Assembly: GCF_032854445.1 (NCBI RefSeq)
Contig: NC_088302.1
Location: 27,431,080 to 27,495,079 of the forward strand
Length of the DNA stretch: 64,000 bases
DNA from: Liolophura sinensis
Lineage: Eukaryota; Mollusca; Polyplacophora; Chitonida; Chitonidae
Direction: 5' to 3'
A program made the translations under genes and the position numbers. Below are positions 12,350 through 24,084 of the stretch, in pieces. Numbering within the stretch: position 1 is the stretch's first letter; each line of letters begins with the position of its first letter. A model generated the notes under the pieces. It made no database searches, was not told the DNA's origin, and was given only the letters and a program-made list of their open reading frames with translations.

Positions 12350-13720
12350 CATGGCCATATAAGTCACATGTTTGATGTATGACGTGTTTACCAAGCTAAA
12401 CATTTTGAGCTAGCCAGTACAATTTTCCTATAAACTTCCCCAGAAATTATGTCCCAGATTCTAGCATTCTTGTAGCATTATGCCTAGGATTAAACATAAA
12501 TTGAAAAGTTGTTTGTTTAGGGTAACCTTACATACAGGCCTACTAACTTTTCCCACTCTTGTTTTGTTGTAAACAGTATGACTGCAGAACATATGCATAA
12601 GATGCAGTCCCATACGTTTTAGGTTTATTACCTTCATTAAAAAGTTTTAATTTTAATTGATAAATAAGTGTGAAGCCAATGACAAGTGTAAGTTTAGCAA
12701 GATTTTAGTGTGGAGTGACCTCATTTAAGTGAATCCTACACATCAAATATAATCAGGTTTACATGAGAATTTTCTGAACTCAAGCAACATATTCTGTTAT
12801 AAATGAAATTAATTAGGTGTATAAACCTCTACTTGTTGATATTAACTGTATCAACCGATCAATCACCATCTGTTACATTTTAGATCCTGAATGTTGGAAA
12901 TCTGAGAGGATGTCTTTCATATGCAAATATAAATCATCACAGAGTCAACTTCTGGAGATCTTAGCTACCGTGAAGACTCATGGGAAAGGTGCAAAATGAA
13001 ATAAAAAGGAAACTATTGCCTAATCAGGTGCTACATGCCATACACCTTGACAAGCTATGTGACATACTTGCATGTTATGCTGATGCACTGGTAAATACCC
13101 TAAATCACCATAAATTTCGCCCATGACTAATTTGCTCAATTTGCCTGGTACTGCTGTTTTGAGGTTTGCTTTGAACGTGGGATAATATCCTACTGGAAAA
13201 AAGTAAATTTCAACCCAAAAATAATATTTCGTGACATTTATTTGCCCTTAAAAATGCATTTTTGCGTGCGAAATATGAGGTCATTTAGCAAACTTGTAAA
13301 ACGGCAAGCCAATAAAGTTTAACCAAAATATTGTCTGCCTAAATCTGGACTTAGCCATTTCAAAAGCCCTCTCAATGCTGCATTTTGTGGTTTTATGGCT
13401 TTGATTGAACCTGGCTTATGCTGCATTGGCTGACTCGAAGGATGGTACCATTAGCCAAAGTTTCAGTTGATATCCACTGCCCCCAATGATAATGGCACCT
13501 TCGCTTTTCCCACATCCCACTTTGTCTCAGAATAAAGCTGGCATAGGCCAAGTCAAGGTAGTGTAACACGTCAATGGTAAATCTAGAAAGTTATGTGTGT
13601 AATATTAATACAAAATATTGAGTTTACCAAGACAAGATTAACAGAGGAGAGGTGATCATCTAAGCATATGTTTGGCCTACGGTCTGAGTAAGTTACAGCC
13701 CGAAAGGAAATACATATGCA
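12350..13720. other. intergenic, no recognised gene
   Basis: No supported gene or element; only short open frames of chance length. Confidence 0.35.
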
Positions 13721-13988
13721 TTTTGATACATTTGTACGAGAGCTCGTGTTGCTGAACAGCCGAAGAAAACACATACATTTGTACGGGAGCTCGTGTTGCT
13801 TAACAGCCGTAGAAAACACATACAATTGTACGGGAGCTCGTGTTGCTTAACAGCCGAAGAAAATACATACAATTGTACGGGAGCTCGTGTTGCTTAACAG
13901 CCGTAGAAAACACATACAATTGTACGGGAGCTCGTGTTGCTTAACAGCCGTAGAAAACACATACAGTTGTACGGGAGCTCGTGTGATG
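13720..13988. repeat. 47-bp minisatellite, about 6 copies
   Basis: AGCTCGTGTT occurs at 13741, 13788, 13835, 13882, 13929 and 13976, an exact 47-bp spacing. Each unit contains GGGAGCTCGTGTTGCTTAA and a CAGCCG(A/T)AGAAAACACATAC half. Copies differ by single bases. The minus-strand frames over it are repeat artefacts. Confidence 0.93.
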
Positions 13989-15330
13989 TAAATAAGGATG
14001 CGATGCACGTATAATGAATTTATTTGAATATACGTTTGTTGTTTATATCCAAAGACATACATTTTATCTGAATTATGATAATATTTATGAATATATTAAA
14101 AGCATAAATATGATCAAAATCAATTTGAACACATATGTAACACAAAATATCAAATTCTAATGCAGATATATTCAACAGGTGTTACATCCTCATTTATAAC
14201 ATTATTACGCAAAGACAATATATGTATAATAAGAGGTGGTCCCAAATACCCACCATACAAAAATTATTTTCCGGTGTCATTCTCTTTAAAGGAAAATCGA
14301 AAAAACTAGTGCAGACCATAATTGTTTCCACTCTTCATCTGACCATCATGTAATATTTATGTTTTCTTCACCTTCAAAGGGTATAGCAAAGAAATCCTCC
14401 AAACCAGGTCATAGATCAACATATTCAGATTTACTCATTATTACAAGATTTTTTCCACTTTTCAAAAACCAAAAGCCAAATATAGGGAATTTAATCGGGC
14501 ACTGCAGTAAAAGTAGTTCAAAATGGTGTCTGTCGCTATGTATACGCTGACAAAAGATTCCATACTGGCGTGTGGTGTAATCCTTATTAATATAATTATT
14601 AATTGTTGGAGTATTCTTGCGTGACGTAGAAATGTAAGAATTTACTGTACATGTATTACGACGTCATACCGCTGATTAGGACAAATGTTTAACTCCCCCC
14701 ACCCCCACCCCCACCCCTCACAATGACGTCTGGGTGTGAAATATAAAAAATGTAAAAACAAAAGGGATGTCTATAAACTGTGCGAAATAACACTTTGATC
14801 ACTGAAGGAAATGCCTATAGCTCACCTTTATATAAACCATAAAAGCAATCTAGCAAGTAAACAAACTCATATTCTTTTATATATAGAAATAAACAACATG
14901 AAATAATATTATTTGGGGAGGTAAATGTACCTGTCTGTGCGTTGCGTGACACACTTGGTGTTGTTTGAAAGGTCATCACTGTTTAATATGTGTATTCGTA
15001 CACGACCCGCAACTAACAGCGTAACAGGATACATCTTAAGTGCGTGTGTGATTCAAAACAATTTTCCATGTACTGACTTTACTTAAGAATAATAATGTAT
15101 ATTCCATTAGATATCACCATTAAAACTACTTTAAAACCGTAGTCTGGTTCCCTGACGTATCCTGCGTATCTTAAATGTGATGTAAGGTATATTACAAAGC
15201 CATCGGCCCTACGATTGGTCACATATGTATATAGAAACGCGTTCGACTGAAGTAATAAGTGCCATCTGAGGTCAGGGGCAGGGAACCAGGCAAACTCAGG
15301 CCGATACTTGAAAGTTATTCCCCTTGAAAT
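13989..15330. other. intergenic with a C-rich tract
   Basis: AT-rich spacer. At 14695-14718 there is a C5-6/A tract (CCCCCCACCCCC...) whose minus strand has four or more G runs and could form a G-quadruplex. No gene is supported. Confidence 0.4.
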
Positions 15331-15397
15331 TTGACCTAGTTATGGAAGGCGTTATTGACATTGACCCATAACGTACCGGTTTTGCGTTGATTGTGGC

Positions 15398-15900
15398 CTA
15401 ACTGTTGAGCAAGCGGAAGTTTTTCGGGCAAACAAAAAAGTGTTCTTCCCTAGACGGACACTTGATGGCAATTTGGGTACCATCAATCCAACCGATGACC
15501 TGAGGAAAACGAGCTAGGTGAAAGAAATCCTGTTCAGTGTCGACAAGTTGACGTGTAGTGGAAGGAAATTTTACTGCCAAGAGGAAAAGTTTTCATGTCC
15601 ACAATGCCACGGGCATGTTCTCGCACAATTTGGGGTGTGCTTGGGACACTTATGCCACGGAGATCTCTAATATGGCTTTTGAACGACCCAGATGCAAAAA
15701 AAAAACAAAAAAAAAAAAAACATCACTGCTGTAAGGACTTGGGTAGTGGCGGGGATGGCATGATTGCGGTTGGTTGAAAAATTGGTCGTCTGTCCAGACG
15801 ATATCTCCCCACAATCTCCTAGTCGTCCAGATTATCAAGGGGATTTGTCCGGTCCCGGAAAACACTTTAGTTCTGGATTGTTCCAGACAGAACACACGCC
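15398..15900 (-). pseudogene. PIF/Harbinger-type transposase remnant
   Basis: The minus strand at 15580-15398 reads through a Harbinger DDE-type core: FHLARFPQVIGWIDGTQIAI then KCPSREE. The phrase FPQVIG-x-IDGT-I is the first catalytic Asp region of HARBI1-like nucleases. Just upstream in another frame is STPQIVREHARGIVD (about 15650-15600), matching the segment before the nuclease core, so a frameshift lies near 15590. An A-rich tract (15698-15720) breaks further upstream sequence. No complete nuclease or Myb-like partner gene is present. The fragment is dead. Confidence 0.72.
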
Positions 15901-15959
15901 ATTAAGAATTAACGCTAAAATATTGCTGACGGTAACACGGGAGATGCCGCACATTTTAC

Positions 15960-16585
15960 ACGGGAATGTACACAAATGAGTACGTAAGATTTTTGTTATG
16001 AAAACGGACGCTGGTGTAAATTTTCCCGCACGCAGAATTTACACCGCAAAGTTGAAAGCGAAACCTGGCGCGCAGACTGTGAAGCCATTAGCAACGGTTT
16101 CGAACAACTCTCTGTGCAGAAATGGATCTTTCTTTCATGTTTTCTAAAACCAGTTTCTTATTGATGAAAAACCCTCTTTTAACTGACGGCTGACCGTGAG
16201 ATTATATCAGGATCAGCTGAGCCACACACCAGAGAATATCCCAACCATCACCATTTTCCACAAAAGGGCGTCATAGAAAGTGATCCAGTCGGTCCCTTGG
16301 GGCTTTGAATTTCCTTTTCTGTGGCACCTCTATCTCGCTCACAGATATGTCGTATTGTATATATATATATTGTCACACGCTGCCTCTGGTAATCGCTTAA
16401 AATACACCATCTGTGTAAGTAATACGGTTTAAGTCCTCTTTACACGACTCAGTCTCTGTAACCAAGAGTTCAGGATCTAAACAAGATAATTTTCGAGTAA
16501 GAGTGTACTCTAGTGGGGACTTCTCCTGGAATTTCTTAACTGACTAACATAACCAATTTTTGCACTCTATGAGGAACTTCACCTC
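15960..16585. other. intergenic, nothing recognised
   Basis: No gene or element supported; a short (TA)n run lies at 16354-16367. Confidence 0.35.
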
Positions 16586-16804
16586 TTATCTGTAACTTAT
16601 CTTTTGCGATGCAACCACTTTCACATTTTTGGAAGCACTATACCCAATGCGGATTTTCTGGAAGCATTTGTGAACAGTGACGTCGTTTACATCTAACTTT
16701 AGCAATCTGGTGTATGTGTCAGCTTCCTCAAGGTCTGATTTACTGGTGCAATTCATTAGACCACGCAGAAGTTTCTCCAGGTCACGGCTCAAGAATTTGA
16801 CCAT
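16586..16804 (-). pseudogene. 72-codon fragment, possibly hAT-like (weak)
   Basis: An open frame reads LEKLLRGLMNCTSK, then YTRLLKLDVNDVTVHK, then IRIGYSASKNVKV. The alternation of a basic helix, 'LLKLDV-x-D' and 'I-x-IGYSA' reminds me of the linker upstream of the C-terminal domain in KIAA/ZBED-like hAT-derived proteins. I recognise no catalytic residue and no flanking parts of such a protein. Chance coding is possible. Confidence 0.25.
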
Positions 16805-17330
16805 CGCACAGTCTATTTGGCGTTCAGCAAATGAAACATAAAATTAAGCTTCGCTATGGTGGGAGGGTTTTAGCCTCTTTTAGGAAATCAAAAGACTTGG
16901 TTTGTGGCGTCTGTATTTCTGGATTGTGGCCGTGTGTATTTTTTAACTTCAAGGACAATCTTAATATACAACTTGATTTTGGGCAGTATTTCAGTTACGT
17001 TCGTTATTAGTGAATTTGTCATTAAATGTGTTTGCTGAAGTAGCCCATTAAACAGAAGTCACGCCGCATATACCAGAAATACAAACTTGAACCCCGGCAT
17101 CGCTGCTAAACATTGCCGCTTTGGCAGCTACATGAATATTGTATTCTTTTTCTCTGCTATTTTATGCCTGCTGAGCACATGACTTCAGTATCTCGTATAT
17201 GCCCATGCCGTTTACCCACCAAGTTTACACGAGGCATTTGCACACAGCGCTTTCAATATCCGGTTTCTTATTCCAAGCTGTATCTCCAAACCTCCAATCA
17301 TTCAATGTATTTATATATTTATTTTTATAT
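16805..17330. other. intergenic, nothing recognised
   Basis: No gene supported. Confidence 0.35.
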
Positions 17331-17332
17331 TT

Positions 17333-17521
17333 GATTGGTGTTTTACGCCGTACTCAAGAATATTTCACTTATTCGACGGCAGCCAGCATTATAGTGGGGG
17401 GGGGGGGGGGGGGGGGGGGGGGGAACCGGGCAGAGCCCGGGGGAAACCCACGACCATCCGCAGGTTGCTGGAAGACCTTCCCACGTACGGCCGGAGAGGA
17501 AGCCAGCATCAGCTGGACCAA
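17333..17521 (-). mobile_element. SINE lacking its tRNA head, with a G28 run
   Basis: It matches the SINE tail and body from GATTGGTGTTTTACGCCGTA to CCAGCATCAGCTGGACC and stops where the tRNA-like head should begin. The normal GTGGGAGG segment has become a run of 28 consecutive G (17396-17423). A long open frame across this copy encodes polyglycine or polyproline from the G run and is not a gene. Confidence 0.9.
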
Positions 17522-17975
17522 GCATTCAATACAGGTTATGTGTATGCAGGTTATGTATATTAACCACTGTCGATATTTATTTCACACACAAGGTTTGACG
17601 ATGATTATAGGCAAAGTTACACATTTAGGATTAAATCCGGGCTCCTAATGAGCTGTTTTGGAAATGACTCTCGCAGATATACCTCTGCACAATTATACAG
17701 ATGTCTCGCTACTACAAAGTCTGACAGCAAGGAACTCTGAAACAATTGAATATACCATCAAATACATACGTCATTTTATGTACAAATATACATTAGGTAC
17801 AGGATTTAAACTGACCCACGTATTGACGAAGTACTTATTCATTTCGCCACATATGGCAGGTAAAAACAAACAGGGGCTTTCTTAAATTCTAAAATACACT
17901 ATAAGATGGGCATACTTAAAATGATACCTGTGATGAATGTATGTTACAATTGAAAATTTGCAGGTGATCGTCAAT

Positions 17976-20900
17976 CTACATTTTGGGGTAATTTTCTAGT
18001 TCATATGGCAGCGGCTCATCCCATCTCTCGTCAATAGGTTTGCTGAAGGCGTCGTTTTTCCTGAAGGCTGAGTCACCCGTCTTCTTTTGTGATACTCCCT
18101 AGAAAACAAACAACCGCTAATCAATCAGGGGCTCGAGATTAAACAAACAGCGGTTCATGAATCAGAGGGTTAAGGATATATATGATACCCTCAACAAAAC
18201 AGACAGCGGTTCATGTTTCAGGGGACTAAGGATATATATGATGCCCTCAACAAAACAAACAGTGGTTCACGAATCAGAGGATTAAGGCTATATACGATAC
18301 CCCCAACAAAACAAACAGCGGTTCTTGAATCACGGGATTAAGAATATATATGATACCTTGAACAAAAAAACACCGGTTCATGAATCAGGGGATTAAGGAT
18401 ATATATGATATCAAATAGGATATGATATGAACATTTCATGAATTGCATTTTGTTGAGTATTCCAATTGGTCCACTGTTTTCTTCAAATGCTAACGCTAGC
18501 TATAAGATGACTGGATACTATGGCAATACTGCAATCTGCAGAGCGGAACATTGCGACTCTCGCGTGCGAGAAAGCTAATGTAAAACGAGTGATAAGCCCA
18601 CAATTTGACAAATCTCGATGATAAGGTCTGTAATGCGCAATTTGTCATTTCATTATGTCAAATAACATACCCTGATTAAAATATTACAGCCTGTCGACTT
18701 TTGCTGTGCTTTATACATCAGACAGAAAAGACATGTTTGAGGAGAAGAAGTATACCATGAGTACACGTCCTAAAAGACTAATAAAATAAATAAATAAAAA
18801 GCGCCATATGGAAGCTTGCATTATAACCGTGTGATATGCTAGATCTCAGGTCTGTTTCATTCTTAGCTTTTCATCAGCTTAGCTTTCATAAATACAGATC
18901 TATATTCTTCCATTCACTAACCTAGAACTCGGTTTTTTCGAGCGTTGTGTCCTCAACATGCCAAAGCTGCACGCTACAAAAGTAGGTTTCCTTTAATCCT
19001 TAATTTTGACTTCGGATCACTGGGTCATTCGTTTGTAATAAAGACGACAATATCACAATTACAACAAATATACCAGGCGCACCGAAAACAAGCCAAACTG
19101 CGCGAACTTCCACCGAGTTCTAGGTTTGTGAATGTAACGATATCAGATTAGTTAATGAAGAACCTAAGCTAAGAACACGGTCTCTAAATCTCAGAGGTAG
19201 TAATACCCAATTCTCAAATTGTTGAAAGCAGAATATTGCAATTTCCTAGTAAAATTCCGACCTTTCAGAAACCTGTACGAAATGTCTCGTCAGTCTGTAG
19301 ATTGATTGACATGACTGAGACTGATGCTTGTTCACTGAGAAAAAGCATTAATGGTGTTACCTCCCAGTGTATAATTGTAGGATATTTATCAGGTGTCTAA
19401 GCCTCTACTGTAATCCACATTGTGTCTGGTAGGAATATTATTATTCTGATCTCTGTAAAACTGTGTCGCCTTTCTTGCAAAAACAAACGGTAAGATATTC
19501 ATAAAACTTAGTCATGTTTTAGGGAAAGACTTGAAGTTATGGTAAGTAACTTTTAGATTATTGAGTGACTGGTTTAATCACGTGACTTGTCGGCTATATT
19601 AAATTTCAATGAAAACCAATATAAACTCAAAACAAACAAACAAACAAACAAACAAAAACAACAAAAAATTAAATTACTGACATCAAAACAGCGTGTTTTC
19701 CCCATGACTTTTTCCAAAATTTGTAATGTTCGATTTTTGATTAATATAAATTAGTCATCGGCTGAACAATGCACAAAAGTAGGTCAACTATAATATTTTA
19801 ATATCGCTACAGGAAGAACAGCTTGAACCGTGAAAATGTTGTTTAATAACAGGTTTAATTGCAATTTAAATGGCATCAAAAGAATTCACTGGAAATGTCA
19901 CATGGGATAAACAAAACGGAACTTGTTATAAAAATTAATAAGCAATTCCCATAAAAGGCCATACCGCCAAAAGAAATTCAAAATTTTTGAGTTGGTTCAG
20001 CTCCAAAAAAAAAAAAAAAAAAAAAAAAGAGTTGCATTTGACTCCTAACTAAATCTCCTGGGCCTATATTTTCCACAAACTGTCAATTAGGAGAATGCTA
20101 AGGGGAAATCCGTGACTGGTCTAAACTGTCTGCCGACGAGATAACACCCAAATGAGGCAGCGCGAAGATTCCCACAACGCAACATTCGCTCGTCGATCGC
20201 ACATGAAAACAATACGATAGATTGAAAGCAAATTAGCAGTCTAGTAAACCAAATACAATCTTCCTTTCTACTGATAATGTTTTATAAAGTACTTGTAATT
20301 GCCAATGGCAGAACTGAAGTTATACGGTAGACCACATAATTACAACCCAGTGCCTTGTCTTGAACATTTCAAATTCACCGACAACGTCATTGTCTAGACG
20401 ATCTCGCGTCGTCTAGACAACAAGGGGAGGTAACTGACTAAAAAATCAGACTTTCTAAATACAGCGATTTGAGTGAGATGAAGGTCGAAGGGAAATCCCG
20501 GGTAAAACCAAACACTCCATCTTTCACTCAAAGTCAGATACGTGTCAGTAGACATCTGGAAGTCTCAACTTTATGTAGATGAGGTCTAAAATAACAGTAT
20601 AATTTTTTTCGACAATAATTCCCTTTAATAATATCACATTTTATTAAACTGAATTAAAATTAAATTAAATTTGAGAGATTTAAGTGCCCTCTCTACATGG
20701 ATGTTTGCTGCCTTCTTCTTTAACTTCACAAGCACACGATTAATGAAGTGAAAGGTTCAAACCCAGCCCCTGCTGGCTGGCTGTAATGCTGTTATGTTAT
20801 GTACTTGGCAAAGTGAGGTGGTAGCCGCTCCGTCTCTGCCTGTTGTCTCCCACCCATATAGCTGAACACCATTCCATATGTATACTATCATGCCATATAT

Positions 20901-23900
20901 AAATAATTTTATCTCTTTAAAGGATAACTACACAACCCACCACAGACCCCTTTCACAAAGCGTGGAAATCAGTTTTTTGGATCTTTTCTTGTAAATCATG
21001 TGCATTAATGACATTTTAATGTGTGAAAGATACCATATAGAAAAAAGGTAGGAGAAATCGGATTTACACAGCTTTGTGGAAGTGGCCCAAGATTAGAACA
21101 AATGAAGTGCTGATGAACATTTTTTGCAGTTCAAGCTATTCTTGAAGAGCAAAAATCATAGAAGAGTGAATTCAAACCAATTACATTTATTTGACTGGTA
21201 GGTGTTTTACGCCATACTTAAGAATGTGTCATTTATATGAAGGCTGCCAGCATCAAGGTGGGAGAAAACCGCAGGCTGATGCAAGACCTTTCCATGTATG
21301 ACCAGAGGAAACTAATTACATATCTCTTTATAAATGTCTGTGTGTAACATATTATCTACTCTACTACTAACATGTAGATATTCAAGGAAGATGAATTTTT
21401 AAGACACCACATTTGTCTTCTTGACTTAACATACTTACTGTAATTTTGTCTGCGTGTTCTGTCCAAAATGTCACTGCTTGGTCGCGTTTATAATCATGAT
21501 TCTGCGAAAAAAAGTTATACCCATACATTAAATAGCTAAATATAGTATGCAATCAAAGCACATGCAATGGGACAGCTATGGTAATTTGAAATTTATTGAC
21601 ATACCTATTCAAATCCTCAAATATTTGTGTGAATGGAAGAGCTGCATATAGGTATCATTTCATGAAACAATGATTCATTCGTGAAAATGAATAGTACTTA
21701 CGGAATCCCAGATAAAAATAGTTGTAATTTTTTCTCTGATTTTAAGATTAAAAAATGTTTTCTTCAGAATATACCATAATGTTTTTAGAGCTATCAGCTA
21801 CATTGCCATGTGATGAGTTAACTGTATTTTGGTCTGGCTGGCACCAGAAATTATAAGCCTTTTTTGGTGAGCAGAAATACTTAAACTTACATGTGTGGGT
21901 TTGGGTTTTTGTGACACAAAATCTTCAATGTTGAAGTCTTTCATTGTAACTGATTTATAATCAGGTGGTTCTACTTGGGGATTGATATCTTGAATTTCCT
22001 TGCTGAAAAAAAAGAGGACTCAACTTGCTGATATTTCCATCTCAGGTACAAATATATGCACATAAGTATGATCAGTTCTTTCAATAAAGAGAGAGAAATA
22101 TTAAGTCATATACAGTCATTATTCAATAAAAGACATATAAATGCTTATCCAGCTTTAGATGCACGTTTGCACAAGATCATTTTAAATCACATCATTTATT
22201 CATTTGATTCATTTGAATGCCATAATCAAACAGTTTCCCCATATACACTGGTCAGGTTTAACCATGGAGATTTTAATTCAGGACAAAGGTACTAACTTAT
22301 AACAAAAGATAACACAAACTATAAAATTATAACTATAAAAGTGATCTCAGAAGAGGGATGGAATTAGACATAAACCAATGAGATATGCAACGTTAAAGAA
22401 ACCAGAATGATAATGTCACCCATGTCTGCATGATGTCAACAGAAACAGGTGTTTTCTCAAGTTACAGAAGCAAGTTGCACCTGGTTGATTAACATCACAA
22501 CATGGCAGTGTTTTCTGGCTGTGGTGAGAAATGCCTTTAGTTCAATGTGACATGGAGAGTCCCTTCAAGACATACAAATACAAATAAAAATACAAATACT
22601 AACAATATGTGTGCCTCGCAAATACATAGAGACTATGTTGAAGAAAAAAGTAAAACTTACTGTACTTTTTCCAAGACCATTCTTTCAATCATCTCCTGCT
22701 TTTTACCTGAAATTTAAAGCACACATTTAACATACGCCCATGAGCAGCCTGGAAATGTCATAACAGCCATTTATATAGCAACAGAACTGGATTATCAAAT
22801 GTTTTACATTAGTTGGGGATACATTTATTAAAGTATTATACACAGGACACAAGATTCATCTGTAAATTGTAGGAGTTGTGGTACATGTACCATACCTGTA
22901 AGTCTAACGTTCACTTTTTGGGGAACTTTATAGGATGACATGACTGTGCTTTCACCCTCGACTTTAGCACTGAAGTCTCTGTTGAGTATCCCTGCATGTC
23001 CATCTTTAAGTAACTGAGCTTTGCTGGTTATGTTTCCTGATAATTCCTGAGGGTCCAATTCATACACTGCTCGCTGTGGATATGAAATAGCGATATTATG
23101 TACAGTTACAGATGGATATTTGTTACCACAATAAAGCCAAAATACAGGTTAAAATACTGACCATCATTACAGTTTACCATGTATTAATTATGGCAGGCCA
23201 ATAATCAGTGCTAAAAGTTTATCTGAAAATAATATTTCACAGACAGGTACACACAAAGATGCTCAAATGTGATTTATATATAAGTCAACTAGAACTAGGC
23301 CTACATGTATGCATACAGTTTATAATCCTACATATTATGAATCATAAACAGTTCTGTAGACCAGTTAGCTACGTAATATTTGAGCTTGGCTAGCTGGTGT
23401 ATAGAGCTGTCCTATACATAGGACAAATTTATTTATAAGTTTAAGATTTATAGTGTATATGCATGCCTAATGGAAATTGATTTGGTAACATTAACACGTC
23501 ATATTTGAACCTGGTTGCCCTAATTGCTCAAACTTTTCGCATATGAAAGCAAATTTCAGAACAATGTATGCATTTATAATTAGATTTTGGGGACAAAACT
23601 ACTATGGTTGCCTTGGCCAATTTCAGGGCTTTAGATGAAGTTGTTGGCCTACACAGAATAAAGCCTTGCGAATATGCTGCAATAAACACCTTGCAGACAT
23701 GCTAAAAGGTTGAAGAATTACAGTATATAGGTACTAACATTGCCAAGCGACACGGTGCAAACTAACACAAGATCTAGATCGCATGGGCATTGGGTAATGT
23801 GGATGTGATCGCTAAGGATCAACAATAAACGTATCATTTGAGAGGAAAATGCTATGTCTAACTACACTACAGACAATACACAGCTGACGTATAAATAAAA

Positions 23901-24084
23901 GTTAAATGAATACGGGGTATTAAGTCTCGGTTAAAAGTGGCCATAAAATGCGATGTTGTCGATCGTTACGATTTTAAACAACAAATGGGATATTAATTAC
24001 CTCTTCCACCCAGTTCTCTAGAAGACATTTACCACCAGAATTGTTGAATCTGATCTCATTTCGGCCTTGGTTCAAAAGGCTCAT
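17976..24084 (-). CDS. SPAG8: SPAG8, sperm-associated antigen 8 (axonemal microtubule inner protein); six exons
   Basis: Coding exons on the minus strand are 24001-24084, 22896-23073, 22661-22706, 21891-22002, 21439-21501 and 17976-18098. All have GT donors and AG acceptors and the phases join without error to 201 codons plus TAG. Family hallmarks appear in order: LLENWVEERAV (residues 21-31), GHAGIL (about 55-60), SSYKVPQ, GKKQEMIERM (about 88-97), a KEIQDINP...Y segment, AVTFWTEHADKI (about 136-147) and a C-terminal PFRKN-like 'SAFRKND' ending in PYELENYP. SPAG8 binds microtubules and lies inside ciliary and sperm-tail doublets. This copy lacks the long N-terminal extension of mammalian SPAG8. 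Intron 5 (18099-21438) is by far the longest and holds a minisatellite, a poly-A run and a SINE fragment. Exon calls are mine from splice consensus; transcription is inferred. Confidence 0.88.
18105..18415. repeat. 56-bp minisatellite in SPAG8 intron 5, about 5 copies
   Basis: CGGTTC (or TGGTTC) recurs at 18151, 18208, 18263, 18319 and 18374, a 55-57 bp spacing. Each unit contains ACAAACAGCGGTTCATGAAT and AAGGATATATATGATACC. The array starts within 10 bp of the acceptor of the last SPAG8 exon. Confidence 0.9.
19622..19667. repeat. (CAAA)n microsatellite
   Basis: AAACAAACAAACAAACAAAC run within SPAG8 intron 5. Confidence 0.85.
20005..20028 (+). repeat. A24 homopolymer
   Basis: Twenty-four consecutive A in SPAG8 intron 5. 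No retroposon body is recognisable immediately 5' of it. Confidence 0.9.
20390..20420. repeat. perfect 12-bp inverted repeat, 7-bp loop
   Basis: TTGTCTAGACGA (20390-20401) and its exact reverse complement TCGTCTAGACAA (20409-20420) are separated by TCTCGCG. Each arm itself contains the palindrome GTCTAGAC. It lies within SPAG8 intron 5. Confidence 0.93.
21190..21312 (-). mobile_element. degenerate SINE fragment
   Basis: GTGTTTTACGCCATACTTAA, GCTGCCAGCATCAAGGTGGG and GCAAGACCTTTCCATGTATG align with the SINE tail and body. The head is absent. Many substitutions suggest an old copy. Confidence 0.85.

Noticed and set aside
17199-17648. 149-codon open frame with polyglycine
   Set aside because: Runs through a SINE and its G28 run; not a gene.
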